Source of the DNA: Paracoccus alkanivorans
Lineage (GTDB): Bacteria > Pseudomonadota > Alphaproteobacteria > Rhodobacterales > Rhodobacteraceae
Assembly: GCF_003697785.1 (NCBI RefSeq)
Contig: NZ_QOKZ01000005.1
Span: forward strand, 186,001-250,000
Length of the DNA: 64,000 nt
Direction of reading: 5' to 3'
Below are positions 1 to 9,050 of the stretch, piece after piece (within the stretch, counting starts at the first letter, position 1; the number at the start of each line of letters is the position of its first letter). The notes under the pieces are model-generated. The model searched no databases and was not told the origin of the DNA. It saw only the letters and a program-made list of their open reading frames with translations. Position numbers and translations under genes: made by a program.

Positions 1-1234
1 CGACGCTCTGGCGATCGGGCCGCAATTCAGGCCCGATGTCGTCATCGCCGACGCTGCCGCACTCGACATGCCCGTCGCCGGATTCTGCCAGATCCTTCGC
101 GGCCTCGATCACGGCGGGTATTGTTATGTCATCCTTGTGGTCCAAAGCCGGGATGCCCGGGAAATCGCTGGTAATCTTGACGCGGGTGCAGACGATTTCC
201 TGGTAAAGCCGGTCAAGACCTTCGAACTGCACGCGCGCCTGTTGGCCGGAGAAAAAACTCTGCTTGCCGGGGGGGACCTGCAACTGCGGAACAGCCGGCT
301 GCACGGCCTGCTTCAGCAGATGCGTGAAGCGCAAGGAAAGGCAGAGCGGGATCTGGGTGACGCGGGTAGGCTGCAACGGGCCATGATGCGGGATCACAGC
401 GGCCAGTTCGGCGATATGACCATATCATTGCTGCTGCGCCCGGCGCATCAGATCGGCGGCGATCTGGTGGGCTTCTTCCCTATCGACGATCAGCGGGCCG
501 GCATTTTCGCGCTGGACATCGCCGGTCATGGCGTGGCTGCCGCCCTGCTGACTGCACGGCTATCGGTGCATTTGTCGGCTTCTCCTGATCTCAACGAGGT
601 GCTGCGCCCATTACGCGGGGGTAACGCAGCGCTGACACCGGTCGAACTGGCCCATCGCCTGAACAGCATCCTGCTGGATGAAATGGGCTGCAATAGCCAC
701 ATGACCATGGCTTACGCGGATATCAATCATGTCACCGGCCGCGTCAGTATGGTCCAGGCGGGCCACCCGCATCCGGTCCTGCAATCCGCCGACGGCAGCC
801 TCCGGCGTCTTGGACAAGGGGGGATGCCGCTCGGCCTGTTCTCCGCGCCGGAATTCGACGCGTTCGAATTCACCCTGCAGCCGGGGGAGCGGTTGCTGAT
901 CGTCTCGGACGGTTTCACCGATTCCGCCGACTTCAAAGGGCACCCCTTGGGGGAACACGGTCTCGACGCCCTTATCGCCGCGAACTCTTCGCTTTGCGGC
1001 CATGCATTTCTGGAAGCGCTGATCCTTGCGCTGAACGGGCGAAGCCTTGGAAAGGTCCGGGATGACCGGTCAGCGGTTCTGGTGGAAACCGATCTCTTCC
1101 GGAGGTCCTGCTCCACGATCATCCTGACCGGCCCAGTTCCTGATCAGGACGGGGGCGACGGAGTACGGGCCATACCCTGGCGGCTTCGATGCGAGCTTTG
1201 CGAATTCAAGGCAGGCTGCCTCGGGCCCGGCTGA
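1..1234 (+). CDS. Response regulator with PP2C/SpoIIE-type phosphatase domain (5' end outside window)
   Basis: The reading frame is open from base 2, so the gene starts before the window; the internal ATG at 68 lies inside the receiver domain and is not the true start. The visible N-terminal part is the second half of a receiver domain: a phospho-acceptor Asp in VVIAD, a Ser in VVQS and the conserved Lys in VKP. A linker follows, then a PP2C/SpoIIE-like serine phosphatase domain with GGDLVGFF, DIAGHG and VSDGFTDS metal-binding motifs. This layout (as in RsbU/HsbR-type proteins) couples phosphorelay input to dephosphorylation of an anti-sigma-factor antagonist. The phosphatase domain ends near 1095. 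The last 45 or so codons look like read-through and overlap the convergent NUDIX gene by 91 bases. Partner genes are not in the window. Confidence 0.85.
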   Translation, partial: DALAIGPQFRPDVVIADAAALDMPVAGFCQILRGLDHGGYCYVILVVQSRDAREIAGNLDAGADDFLVKPVKTFELHARLLAGEKTLLAGGDLQLRNSRLHGLLQQMREAQGKAERDLGDAGRLQRAMMRDHSGQFGDMTISLLLRPAHQIGGDLVGFFPIDDQRAGIFALDIAGHGVAAALLTARLSVHLSASPDLNEVLRPLRGGNAALTPVELAHRLNSILLDEMGCNSHMTMAYADINHVTGRVSMVQAGHPHPVLQSADGSLRRLGQGGMPLGLFSAPEFDAFEFTLQPGERLLIVSDGFTDSADFKGHPLGEHGLDALIAANSSLCGHAFLEALILALNGRSLGKVRDDRSAVLVETDLFRRSCSTIILTGPVPDQDGGDGVRAIPWRLRCELCEFKAGCLGPG

Positions 1235-1674
1235 ACTGTCCGAAGCACCTGCCTTATCGCCGCCTTCGAGCCGGGATCGGACAGCAGTTCCATCGCCTGA
1301 CCGGCGGGAATCCAATGCGCCTCGTGGCCGGGTTCAGACGGGGCGGCAAGGCGGGTTACCGGACGGGCCAGCCAGACAGAGCACAGCTTTTCGGCATAAA
1401 GGTCGTAGTCGGGCATATAGCAGAACCGCCGATAGATCCCGATTCGGCGAGGCGTGGAAATCGTCCAGCCGGTCTCTTCCAGAACCTCCCGGTGCAGGGC
1501 CGCGATCGGCCCCTCCCCCGGATCGATGCCGCCGCCGGGCAGCTGGAATTCCGGCTCGGGCCAATCCTGATGCGTCAGCAATACCCGCCCCTCGCGCAAC
1601 AGTAAGGCATAGGCGCCCGGACGGCGCCGATATTGACGGGCGGGTTCTGGAGCGATTCCGAAACGGGGGATCAT
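1144..1674 (-). CDS. NUDIX hydrolase
   Basis: The protein has 176 residues with a complete Nudix box near residues 48-70 (G-x5-E-x7-RE-x2-EE-x-G, visible as GGIDPGEG...HREVLEETGW). Members hydrolyse nucleoside diphosphate derivatives; the substrate cannot be read from the sequence. The start ATG at 1674 has a GGAGG-type ribosome binding site about 7 bases upstream. The domain ends near residue 143; the remaining roughly 30 residues are low in recognisable structure and are antisense to the 3' end of the phosphatase gene. It is divergent from hslO. Confidence 0.8.
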   Translation of the reverse strand: MIPRFGIAPEPARQYRRRPGAYALLLREGRVLLTHQDWPEPEFQLPGGGIDPGEGPIAALHREVLEETGWTISTPRRIGIYRRFCYMPDYDLYAEKLCSVWLARPVTRLAAPSEPGHEAHWIPAGQAMELLSDPGSKAAIRQVLRTVQPGPRQPALNSQSSHRSRQGMARTPSPPS

Positions 1675-1735
1675 GCTGGCCTCCGGACAGGACGCCTTCT
1701 CCTAACGCAGTCACAATGTATAGAAAAGCCGCCCC

Positions 1736-1763
1736 TTGGGATCGCCGGTGAAAGCTCTATATT
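1736..1763 (+). promoter_or_regulatory. Candidate sigma70-type promoter for hslO
   Basis: TTGGGA (1736-1741), a 16-base spacer and TATATT (1758-1763) lie 52 bases before the hslO ATG, in the short divergent region between the NUDIX gene and hslO. This is a sequence match only. A heat-shock-type promoter was not distinguishable. Confidence 0.4.
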
Positions 1764-1815
1764 GGGGCCAACCCGGCTCGCGACCGCAGGCCAGACATAA
1801 TTTCAAGGATCAGCC

Positions 1816-2856
1816 ATGAGCAAAATCAACCAGATTGCCTGGGACGACACGGTTCTGCCCTTTCAGCTCGACCGCTCGAATATCCGCGGCCGCACCGCTC
1901 GGCTGGATGGCGTGCTGGACCATATCCTGTCGCGCCATAACTATCCCGCGGCGGTCAGCGCGCTAGTTGCCGATCTGGCCTTGCTTGCTGCGCTGATCGG
2001 CCCGACCATCAAGCTGCGCTGGAAGCTGAGCCTGCAGGTCCGGGGCAATGGCGCCGTCCGTACCATCGCCGCTGATTACTATGCCCCTGCCTCCGAGGAC
2101 GAGCCCGCCCATATCCGTGCCTGGGCCAGTTTTGATTCCGACCGGCTGGATGACCGCCCTCCCTTCGAGCAGATCGGGGAGGGTTATTTCGCCATCCTCA
2201 TCCACCAGGGCGAGGACATGCAGCCGTATCAGGGCATCACACCCCTTGCCGGAGGATCGCTGCCGGCCTGCGCGCAGACCTATTTCGCCCAGTCCGAGCA
2301 GCTGCCTACCCGTTTCTCGCTGGCGCATGGGCGCTCGCAGCTTTCCGGGGAGCCGGAGCATTGGCGGGCGGGCGGCGTCATGTTGCAAACCCTGCCCGGA
2401 CAACCCATGGACAGTGCCGACGGCGGCAGCGGAGAGGGCGGCTTGATCGAGGCCGCCGATATCCTGCAGGGCGCGGAATCCGAGGACTGGAACCGCGCCA
2501 ACCTGCTGCTGGACACGGTTGAAACGCTGGAACTGATCGGCCCGACGGTCGGCCCCACCGACCTGCTCCTGCGGTTGTTCCACGAAGAAAACCCCCGGGT
2601 CTTCGATGCGCAGCGGGTGGAATTCGGCTGTCCATGTACCTCGGACCGGGTCCGCGACACGCTGTCGATCTATTCGGCCAAGGATATTTCGCACATGACC
2701 ACAGATGAGGGAATCGTCACCGCCGATTGCCAGTTCTGCGGTGCGCATTACGAATTCGACCCCGACAGCCTCGGGTTTGAAGCGACGATCGATGCCGATG
2801 GCTTGCCGATCGCCGGCGATGACGAAGGCAACATGAAAGGCAGGGCAGCCGAGTGA
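1816..2856 (+). CDS. hslO: Redox-regulated molecular chaperone Hsp33
   Basis: This 346-residue protein matches Hsp33, the cytoplasmic holdase activated when oxidation releases its zinc. The four zinc ligands are present: C272-x-C274 (GCPC) and C305-x2-C308 (CQFC). The N-terminal substrate-binding fold begins at residue 1. It is somewhat longer than the roughly 290-residue E. coli protein, as is common in alphaproteobacteria. It is the first gene of an apparent operon: the stop overlaps the GTG of the CoA pyrophosphatase gene, and cca and an ABC exporter follow with ATGA overlaps. Confidence 0.95.
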   Translation: MSKINQIAWDDTVLPFQLDRSNIRGRTARLDGVLDHILSRHNYPAAVSALVADLALLAALIGPTIKLRWKLSLQVRGNGAVRTIAADYYAPASEDEPAHIRAWASFDSDRLDDRPPFEQIGEGYFAILIHQGEDMQPYQGITPLAGGSLPACAQTYFAQSEQLPTRFSLAHGRSQLSGEPEHWRAGGVMLQTLPGQPMDSADGGSGEGGLIEAADILQGAESEDWNRANLLLDTVETLELIGPTVGPTDLLLRLFHEENPRVFDAQRVEFGCPCTSDRVRDTLSIYSAKDISHMTTDEGIVTADCQFCGAHYEFDPDSLGFEATIDADGLPIAGDDEGNMKGRAAE

Positions 2857-3443
2857 CGCTGGAATGGTCCGAAGACAACCTGCGCAGGGCTCTGTCAGCA
2901 ACGGCGGAACCGAGTTCGGATTACGAGTTGAACGATCCGGTGCCACCCGACACGCCCCTACGGCCCGCCGGGGTGCTGGCCGCGTTCCACGAGGATGACG
3001 GCCGGTTGTTGCTGACCAAGCGCGCCTCGGGGCTGCGGCATCATCCCGGCCAGATCGCCCTTCCCGGCGGCAAGGTCGATCCCGGCGACACCGACGAGAC
3101 CGCCGCCGCCCTGCGCGAGGCGCTCGAGGAGGTCGGGCTGGATCCGGCACAGGTGGACCTGATCGGCACCCTGCCCCCGCACCGGACCGTGACCAGCTTT
3201 GCCGTCACCCCGGTTCTGGGCATCATCCGGGGCAGCTTCACACCCATAGCCGAGCCGGGCGAGGTGGACGAGGTCTTTACCCTGCCCTTCGCCCATATCT
3301 CCGATCCCGCACGCTATCGCATCGAACAGCGGCGCTGGCGGGGCGGCTGGCGCAGCTATTACGCCGCACCTCACGGCCCTTACTACCTTTGGGGCGCGAC
3401 GGCACGGATCCTGCTGGGGCTTGCCAGAAGGCTGCATGCATGA
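2853..3443 (+). CDS. CoA pyrophosphatase (NUDIX family, NudL-like)
   Basis: The 196-residue protein starts with GTG at 2853 overlapping the hslO stop. It carries the CoA-pyrophosphatase variant of the Nudix region: LTKRASGLRHHPGQIALPGG followed by ALREALEEVGL. The SxxHxGQxxxPGG pattern separates CoA-type members from other Nudix enzymes, so cleavage of CoA or acyl-CoA to phosphopantetheine and 3',5'-ADP is expected. Its stop overlaps the cca start (ATGA), which indicates translational coupling; nudL-cca adjacency is frequent in Rhodobacteraceae. Confidence 0.88.
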   Translation: MTLEWSEDNLRRALSATAEPSSDYELNDPVPPDTPLRPAGVLAAFHEDDGRLLLTKRASGLRHHPGQIALPGGKVDPGDTDETAAALREALEEVGLDPAQVDLIGTLPPHRTVTSFAVTPVLGIIRGSFTPIAEPGEVDEVFTLPFAHISDPARYRIEQRRWRGGWRSYYAAPHGPYYLWGATARILLGLARRLHA

Positions 3444-4609
3444 CCCGGCTGCCGCCCGAGATACTGGAAGATCCGGCATTGATCGCGGTGCTCGATGCAG
3501 TCGAAGCACAGGGCAACCGAGCCTATCTGGTCGGAGGCGCAGTGCGCAATGCACTGTTGGAACAGCCCGTCGATGATATCGATATCGCAACCGATGCACG
3601 GCCCGAGCATGTCCAGCGGCTGGCCCTGTCGGCGGGGTTGAAACCGGTTCCGACGGGTATCGAACATGGCACCGTCACCATCGTCTCGGACGGACGCGGC
3701 TTCGAGGTCACGACATTTCGTCGCGACGTGGAAACCGATGGCCGCCGTGCCGTAGTGGCCTTTTCGGACAATCTTGACGAGGATGCGCATCGCCGCGATT
3801 TCACCATGAACGCGCTGTACGCCGACCGCACTGGCGCGGTGATCGATCCGGTCGGCGGTCTGCCCGATCTGGAGGCGCGGCGGCTGCGCTTCGTGGGTGA
3901 TCCCGAACAGCGCATTCGCGAGGACTACCTGCGCATCCTGCGGTTCTTCCGGTTCCACGCCTGGTACGGGCATGAGGCGGAACCGGGGGCCGTCGCGGCC
4001 TGCGCGGCATTGAAGGATGGATTAGAACAGATCGCCCGCGAACGGATCGGCAGTGAGATGAAGAAGCTTCTGGCGGCTCCGGCTCCCGTGGCCTCGATCC
4101 TGCTGATGGCGGAAACCGGGATATTGGATCAACTCTTGCCCGGCGCGGAACCCGGTGCCCTGAGCGACCTGGTGGCACTGGAGGCACGCGAGAACATCCC
4201 TCCCTCATGGTCCCGGCGTCTGGCCGCCCTGAGCGGCGGCAGGGATTGCGCCGATGCCTTGCGCCTGTCGAAGGATGAGATCCGCGGGCAAACCGCGCTG
4301 GCAGAGGCTATCACGGCAAAATGGTCGCTTAACGAGGCCGGTTATCGCCTCGGGATCAGGGCAGGCACGGATTATGCCCTGCTTGCGGGTAGCCGGAGAA
4401 TGGCATTACCGCCAAACTGGCGGCCACAGGTCGCGCGGGCAGCCGAGGCAAGATTGCCGATCTCGGCCCGGGATCTGATGCCGCAACTGACCGGACCGGC
4501 GGTTGGACGCGGGTTGCAGGCAGCCGAAACCCTGTGGATCGAAAGCGATTTCACCCGGCCCGCCCCGGCTCTGATCCAGGCAGCCCTGCAAGCGGGGGAG
4601 GAAGGATGA
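3440..4609 (+). CDS. cca: CCA tRNA nucleotidyltransferase / polyA polymerase family
   Basis: This 389-residue class II nucleotidyltransferase adds or repairs the tRNA 3'-CCA end. Visible motifs are VGGAVRN, the metal-binding DIDIATDA, FEVTTFRRD, RRDFTMNALY and the RIREDYLRILRFFRFHAWYG helix region. The start at 3440 (MTRLPPE) is chosen because it forms an ATGA overlap with the preceding NUDIX gene; an upstream in-frame ATG at 3389 lies within that gene. The next gene again overlaps by ATGA. No HD domain is visible. Confidence 0.93.
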   Translation: MTRLPPEILEDPALIAVLDAVEAQGNRAYLVGGAVRNALLEQPVDDIDIATDARPEHVQRLALSAGLKPVPTGIEHGTVTIVSDGRGFEVTTFRRDVETDGRRAVVAFSDNLDEDAHRRDFTMNALYADRTGAVIDPVGGLPDLEARRLRFVGDPEQRIREDYLRILRFFRFHAWYGHEAEPGAVAACAALKDGLEQIARERIGSEMKKLLAAPAPVASILLMAETGILDQLLPGAEPGALSDLVALEARENIPPSWSRRLAALSGGRDCADALRLSKDEIRGQTALAEAITAKWSLNEAGYRLGIRAGTDYALLAGSRRMALPPNWRPQVARAAEARLPISARDLMPQLTGPAVGRGLQAAETLWIESDFTRPAPALIQAALQAGEEG

Positions 4610-6450
4610 CCCTGCACCGCCGTCTCGGGCAGCTGATCGATGCATTCCGCCCGGCGGATGGCCCTCCTCCGGACAGTTTGCTGGCCTTTGCCCGCTGGTG
4701 CCTGTCGGGCGCTTGGGGCGGCCTGTCGCTGGCCGCCGTTGCGTCCGCCCTTGGCGGGGTGGCCGATGTGCTGGCGGCGGTGTTGCTGGGCGCGGTGGTC
4801 GATGCGGTGGCGATAGGCAGCCCCGACAGCCTATGGAGCCAGAACGGCTTGCTGATCGCCGCTTTCGTCGGCTTTTTCCTGCTCTTGCGCCCGGTGATCT
4901 TCGGGATCTCTTCTGCCACTTCCAGCGTGATCGTCGGGCCGAATGTCCTGCCGCTGGTGCTGTCGCGGCTGCATCGCTGGACCATGGGGCATTCGGTCAC
5001 ATTCTTTGACAATGATTTCGCGGGGCGGCTCGCGCAAAAGCAGATGCAGACCGCCCGTGCCGTGACCGATGTGGCAACCGAGATGGTCAACGTGGTGGCT
5101 TTCGCGCTGGCCTCGGTGCTGGGCTCGGCAGCCTTCCTGGTTTCTGTCGATGGCTGGGGCGCGGTGGCGCTGATCGTCTGGCTGGGGGCCTATCTGGGGC
5201 TGATCCGCTTTTTCCTGCCCCGGATCCGCTCACGCTCCAGCGCCCGCGCCTCGGCTCGCGCCATGGTGACGGGGCAGGTCGTCGATACGATCACCAATAT
5301 CAAGACCGTCAAACTGTTCGCCCATGCCGAGCACGAGGACCGCGCCGCGCTTGGCGCCATGGCCGGGTTCCGCGAGCGGGCACTGGATTTCGGCGTGGTC
5401 AGCAGCAGTTTCCGCCTGTCATTGATGGTCATCGCGGGGCTGTTGCCGGTGATCCTTGTCGGCGGCTCGATCGTGTTATGGCGCGAGGGGCTGGCCACGC
5501 CGGGCGATATCGCCGCCTCGGGCGCCATCTCGATGCGGCTGAGCCAGATGACCGGATGGGTCAGCATGGCGCTGATGGGGATCTGGGGCAGCATCGGCGA
5601 GGTCGAGGACGGCATGCGCACCCTGGCGCCGCCCCATGCGCTGACCGATGCCCCCGAAGCCAAGGAGCTGGAACGCGTGGCGGGCAAGATCGATTTCGAC
5701 GATGTGAGCTTTGCCTATGGCCGCGATCTGGGCGGGTTGCAGGATGTCGCGCTGCATATCCGGCCCGGCGAAAAGATCGGCATCGTCGGGGCCTCGGGCG
5801 CGGGAAAATCGACGCTGGTGGCTCTGCTGCTGCGGCTTTACGATGTCGAGGACGGCACGATCCGCATCGATGGCCGCGACATTCGCGAAGTGACCCAGGA
5901 AAGCCTGCGCCGTCAGATCGGCATGGTCACGCAGGAAACCGCGATGTTCAACCGTTCGGCCCGTGACAATATCCTGTATGGCCGTCCCGGCGCCACGCAG
6001 CAGGAGATCGAGGCCGCAGCCAAATCCGCAGAGGCGCATGATTTCATCCTCGGACTTCAGGATCACGCCGGGCGCAAGGGATACGAGGCACATCTGGGAG
6101 AGCGCGGCGTCAAGCTGTCTGGCGGCCAGCGTCAACGGATCGCACTGGCGCGGGCTTTTCTGAAGGATGCCCCGATCCTGGTGCTGGACGAGGCAACAAG
6201 CGCGCTGGACAGCGAGGTCGAGGCGCAGGTGCAGCAGGCCCTTTCCCGCGCTATGAAGGGCAAGACCGTGCTGGCCATCGCGCATCGTCTTTCGACAATC
6301 GCCCAGCTTGACCGGATCATCGTCATGGATGCGGGACGGATCGTCGAGCAGGGCACGCATGAGCAGTTGCTGGCGAAGGCCGGGCTTTATGCGCGCTATT
6401 GGAACCGGCAATCGGGCGGCTTCCTGGGGACCGAAGAGGCGGCCGAATGA
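4606..6450 (+). CDS. ABC exporter, fused permease and ATPase
   Basis: The 614-residue protein has an N-terminal transmembrane exporter domain (several hydrophobic stretches between residues 30 and 300) and a C-terminal nucleotide-binding domain: Walker A GASGAGKS, Q-loop VTQET, signature LSGGQRQ, Walker B ILVLDEATS and H-loop IAHRLS. This half-transporter architecture (MsbA/LmrA/Atm1-like) works as a homodimer in the inner membrane. The substrate is not determinable. The ATG at 4606 overlaps the cca stop; the ATG at 4534 upstream is inside cca. The stop overlaps the following RNA methyltransferase start. Confidence 0.9.
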   Translation: MTLHRRLGQLIDAFRPADGPPPDSLLAFARWCLSGAWGGLSLAAVASALGGVADVLAAVLLGAVVDAVAIGSPDSLWSQNGLLIAAFVGFFLLLRPVIFGISSATSSVIVGPNVLPLVLSRLHRWTMGHSVTFFDNDFAGRLAQKQMQTARAVTDVATEMVNVVAFALASVLGSAAFLVSVDGWGAVALIVWLGAYLGLIRFFLPRIRSRSSARASARAMVTGQVVDTITNIKTVKLFAHAEHEDRAALGAMAGFRERALDFGVVSSSFRLSLMVIAGLLPVILVGGSIVLWREGLATPGDIAASGAISMRLSQMTGWVSMALMGIWGSIGEVEDGMRTLAPPHALTDAPEAKELERVAGKIDFDDVSFAYGRDLGGLQDVALHIRPGEKIGIVGASGAGKSTLVALLLRLYDVEDGTIRIDGRDIREVTQESLRRQIGMVTQETAMFNRSARDNILYGRPGATQQEIEAAAKSAEAHDFILGLQDHAGRKGYEAHLGERGVKLSGGQRQRIALARAFLKDAPILVLDEATSALDSEVEAQVQQALSRAMKGKTVLAIAHRLSTIAQLDRIIVMDAGRIVEQGTHEQLLAKAGLYARYWNRQSGGFLGTEEAAE

Positions 6451-7670
6451 GCCTGTGGCAGATCGAGCGGCTCGGACGGCGCGGCGACGGCGTGGCGGTC
6501 GGAGCGGATGGGCGCGCCCTCGCCCCGCTGACCCTGCCCGGAGAGGAGATCGAGGGAGAGGCGCGGGATGGCCGTATCGCCTCTCCGCGTATTGCGACGC
6601 CATCGCCCGATCGGGTCAAACCCATATGCAGACATTACAGCGCATGTGGAGGCTGTGCACTGATGCATGCCTCCGAGGGGTTCACGACCGGGTGGAAAAC
6701 CCGGGTGGTCGAGGGCGCACTGGCAGCACATGGCTTGCAGGCGCCGGTGGCAGGGATGCATATATCGCCGCCGCGATCCCGCCGCCGGGCGGTCCTGTCG
6801 GGACGCAGGACGAAGAAAGGGGCCCTGGTCGGTTTTCACGCCCGTGCCTCGCAGGTGATCACGGACCTGCAGGCATGTCATGTGCTGCATCCCGTGATCG
6901 CGGCGGCTCTGCCCCTGTTGCGGCAGATCGTTATCGTTGGCGCATCCCGGTCGGCCGAGCTGACCCTGACCGTCATTCACGGCCCCGCCGGGCTGGACGT
7001 GGCGGTGCGTGGAGGCAAGCCGGTGGATGCCGGGCTGTTCCGGGCATTGGCGGCGCTTGCCGACCAGGGCGACCTGGCGCGGCTTGACTGGGATGGCGAA
7101 GCCATAACCCGCCGCGCACCCGCGCTGCCGATGGGGTCCGCGCGGGTGGTGCCGCCGCCCGGGGCTTTTCTGCAGGCGACTACCGAAGGCGAAGCAGCCC
7201 TTCTGGCAGCCGTGCAGGAAATCACGCGGGACGCAAGGCGGATCACCGACCTCTTTGCCGGTTGCGGGACGTTCTCCCTGCCCCTGGCCGAGGCGGCACA
7301 GGTCCATGCGGTGGAGGGTCTGGCCGCTCCTCTGCAAGCGCTGGATGCCGCCTGGCGCGATACGCCGGATCTTCAGCGCGTCACGACAGAGATTCGCGAT
7401 CTGGCCCGCCGCCCTTTGGCAGCCGGTGAACTCGCGAGGTTTGACGCAATCGTGATCGACCCGCCCCGCAGCGGGGCCGGGGCGCAGGCGCGGGAAATCG
7501 CCGCCTCGCCGGTGCCGAAAATCGCCTTCGTTGCCTGTGATCCGGTGAATTTCGCCAGGGATGCGAAAATTTTAACGGATGGAGGCTATGTTCTGTCAGG
7601 CATTCATATCGTCGATCAGTTCCGCTGGTCGCCACATGTCGAAACCGTGGCAGAGTTTCATCGCCGCTAG
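6447..7670 (+). CDS. Class I SAM-dependent RNA methyltransferase, TrmA/RlmC-D family
   Basis: This 407-residue protein has the family's iron-sulfur cysteines (CRHYSACGGC near residues 55-65, plus ACHVLH), a SAM-binding motif DLFAGCGTFSLPLA, the VIDPPRSG motif and the catalytic Cys in AFVACDP. These indicate an rRNA or tRNA uracil-C5 methyltransferase; which base it modifies is not clear. The TRAM domain is represented by a reduced N-terminal segment. The start at 6447 forms an ATGA overlap with the ABC exporter. It is the last gene of the hslO cluster. Confidence 0.88.
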   Translation: MSLWQIERLGRRGDGVAVGADGRALAPLTLPGEEIEGEARDGRIASPRIATPSPDRVKPICRHYSACGGCALMHASEGFTTGWKTRVVEGALAAHGLQAPVAGMHISPPRSRRRAVLSGRRTKKGALVGFHARASQVITDLQACHVLHPVIAAALPLLRQIVIVGASRSAELTLTVIHGPAGLDVAVRGGKPVDAGLFRALAALADQGDLARLDWDGEAITRRAPALPMGSARVVPPPGAFLQATTEGEAALLAAVQEITRDARRITDLFAGCGTFSLPLAEAAQVHAVEGLAAPLQALDAAWRDTPDLQRVTTEIRDLARRPLAAGELARFDAIVIDPPRSGAGAQAREIAASPVPKIAFVACDPVNFARDAKILTDGGYVLSGIHIVDQFRWSPHVETVAEFHRR

Positions 7671-7728
7671 TCAACCGGGCTGAAAATATGCTATCCAGTC
7701 CATACAAAACAATAAAGTTTCTGAGGCA

Positions 7729-8247
7729 GTGATGTATCGAGCAACCCGCCGGACAGTCGCGTTTTCGTTGCTGGCCTTACTGGCAGCATGCGGCAAACCT
7801 CCATCCAAATTCAAATCCTATAGCGGCCCGCCCGTGACCCAGGTCGTGGTCAACAAGGGTGACCGCCGCTTGTATCTGCTAAGCGGCAAGACCGTGCTGA
7901 AAGCCTATGATATCGGGCTGGGCAATGTGCCGGTCGGCCACAAGCAGTTCGAAGGCGATGGCAAGACCCCCGAAGGGATCTACTTCATCGACCGCTTCAA
8001 TCCCAAGAGCCGTTATCACCTGTCGGTAGGTGTTTCCTATCCCGACCCACGCGACATGGCATTTGCCGAATCCATGGGCCGCAAGCCGGGTGGAGATATC
8101 TTCATCCATGGCTGGGGGCCCGAAGGAAACGCGCTGGCACCGAAAAAACGGGACTGGACTGCCGGTTGCATTGCCGTGAAGGACGAAGAGATCGAGGAAA
8201 TCTTTGCCATGGTTCGTCCGGGTGTGCCGATCATCATCAATCCCTGA
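7729..8247 (+). CDS. L,D-transpeptidase family lipoprotein (YkuD domain)
   Basis: About 172 residues. The N-terminus is a lipoprotein signal with lipobox LLAAC at about residue 20. The YkuD catalytic motif is HGWGPEG...RDWTAGCIAV, with the nucleophile Cys in TAGC. Enzymes of this family cross-link peptidoglycan by L,D-transpeptidation, or attach lipoproteins, in the periplasm. The start may be GTG 7729 or the adjacent ATG 7732; GAGG lies just upstream. A strong hairpin follows the stop. A second L,D-transpeptidase lies 0.8 kb downstream. Confidence 0.88.
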   Translation: MMYRATRRTVAFSLLALLAACGKPPSKFKSYSGPPVTQVVVNKGDRRLYLLSGKTVLKAYDIGLGNVPVGHKQFEGDGKTPEGIYFIDRFNPKSRYHLSVGVSYPDPRDMAFAESMGRKPGGDIFIHGWGPEGNALAPKKRDWTAGCIAVKDEEIEEIFAMVRPGVPIIINP

Positions 8248-8268
8248 TCGTACCGGATGACGTGGATC

Positions 8269-8294
8269 AAGCCCCGGCTGGCTGGCCGGGGCTT
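8269..8294. terminator. Bidirectional hairpin terminator
   Basis: AAGCCCCGGC pairs with GCCGGGGCTT around a short loop and sits between the convergent L,D-transpeptidase (stop 8247) and CAP-domain gene (stop 8317). The flanking A and T residues suit both directions. Confidence 0.6.
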
Positions 8295-8316
8295 TGCCGT
8301 TCTTGTAGCCTTCCGG

Positions 8317-8832
8317 TCAATTGCCTCCGGTCAGCAATGTCCACCAGATTTTGCCCGATGGCTCCTGATACCATGCGATCCCCAGTCTGGTCGCGCTCGG
8401 ATCCATGATTACATCGCGGGTATCGCGCGTCGCCATCCATGCGTTCAGCGTCTGGATATCGTTTTCATATGTTTCCGAGATATTCTCTCCGACCAGATGT
8501 CCATAGAAGCCCTGGCGCCGAACCCGCTCCAATGGCGAGGACCCGTCCGAGCCCCAGTGCCAGGCGCGGTTCTGCGCGGACATGTCCCGCGAATGTGCCA
8601 GCGCCGCCGCCGCCAGTTGCGGGTCCAATGTCAGCGGTGTCAAAGCAACATTGGCGCGCAGAGTGTTGACTTGCTGCAACACCCGGACGGGAATTTGTGC
8701 CTCTTCACGGGCATCGATTTTATATGCGACCGGCAGTGGCTGTCCGTCCGGTCCGATCTGCGCCGCCATGCGCGGCTGGCATGCAGCCAGTGCGATTAGC
8801 GCAACCACCGATATTAACTTGATTTTTTTCAT
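8317..8832 (-). CDS. CAP/SCP-domain lipoprotein
   Basis: 171 residues. It begins with a lipoprotein signal (MKKIKLISVV...LIALAAC), which fixes the start at 8832 rather than the longer open frame to 8970. The mature part is a CAP (cysteine-rich secretory protein, YkwD-like) domain: VNTLRANVALTPLTLDPQL, AHSRDM, the core HWGSDG, GENI and GIAW. Bacterial CAP proteins are envelope-located; their biochemical role is poorly defined. Its position between two L,D-transpeptidases suggests a cell-envelope function, which is an inference. Confidence 0.85.
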   Translation of the reverse strand: MKKIKLISVVALIALAACQPRMAAQIGPDGQPLPVAYKIDAREEAQIPVRVLQQVNTLRANVALTPLTLDPQLAAAALAHSRDMSAQNRAWHWGSDGSSPLERVRRQGFYGHLVGENISETYENDIQTLNAWMATRDTRDVIMDPSATRLGIAWYQEPSGKIWWTLLTGGN

Positions 8833-9050
8833 CCACCTTGTCCCTCGACTGCTCTGGGTTACAGATCTACCGAATGGCAGGGGAGCCTTCAAACGCAAGA
8901 ATGCGTGAGCTAGGCGCGTTTTCATCCGAGGTAATTCTCGCATCTGTTTGATTTGGCGCTTCTCTGCCACCGGGCTATATATTCATTATCCGCAATGCAG
9001 AAGCAGTAGGCCCCCGAAAGAGCGGCCATGAGGAACGAGGACAACAGCTG

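Noticed and set aside
68..1234. ATG at 68 as the start of the phosphatase gene
   Set aside because: The frame is open to the window edge and the upstream codons continue the receiver domain, so the gene begins outside.
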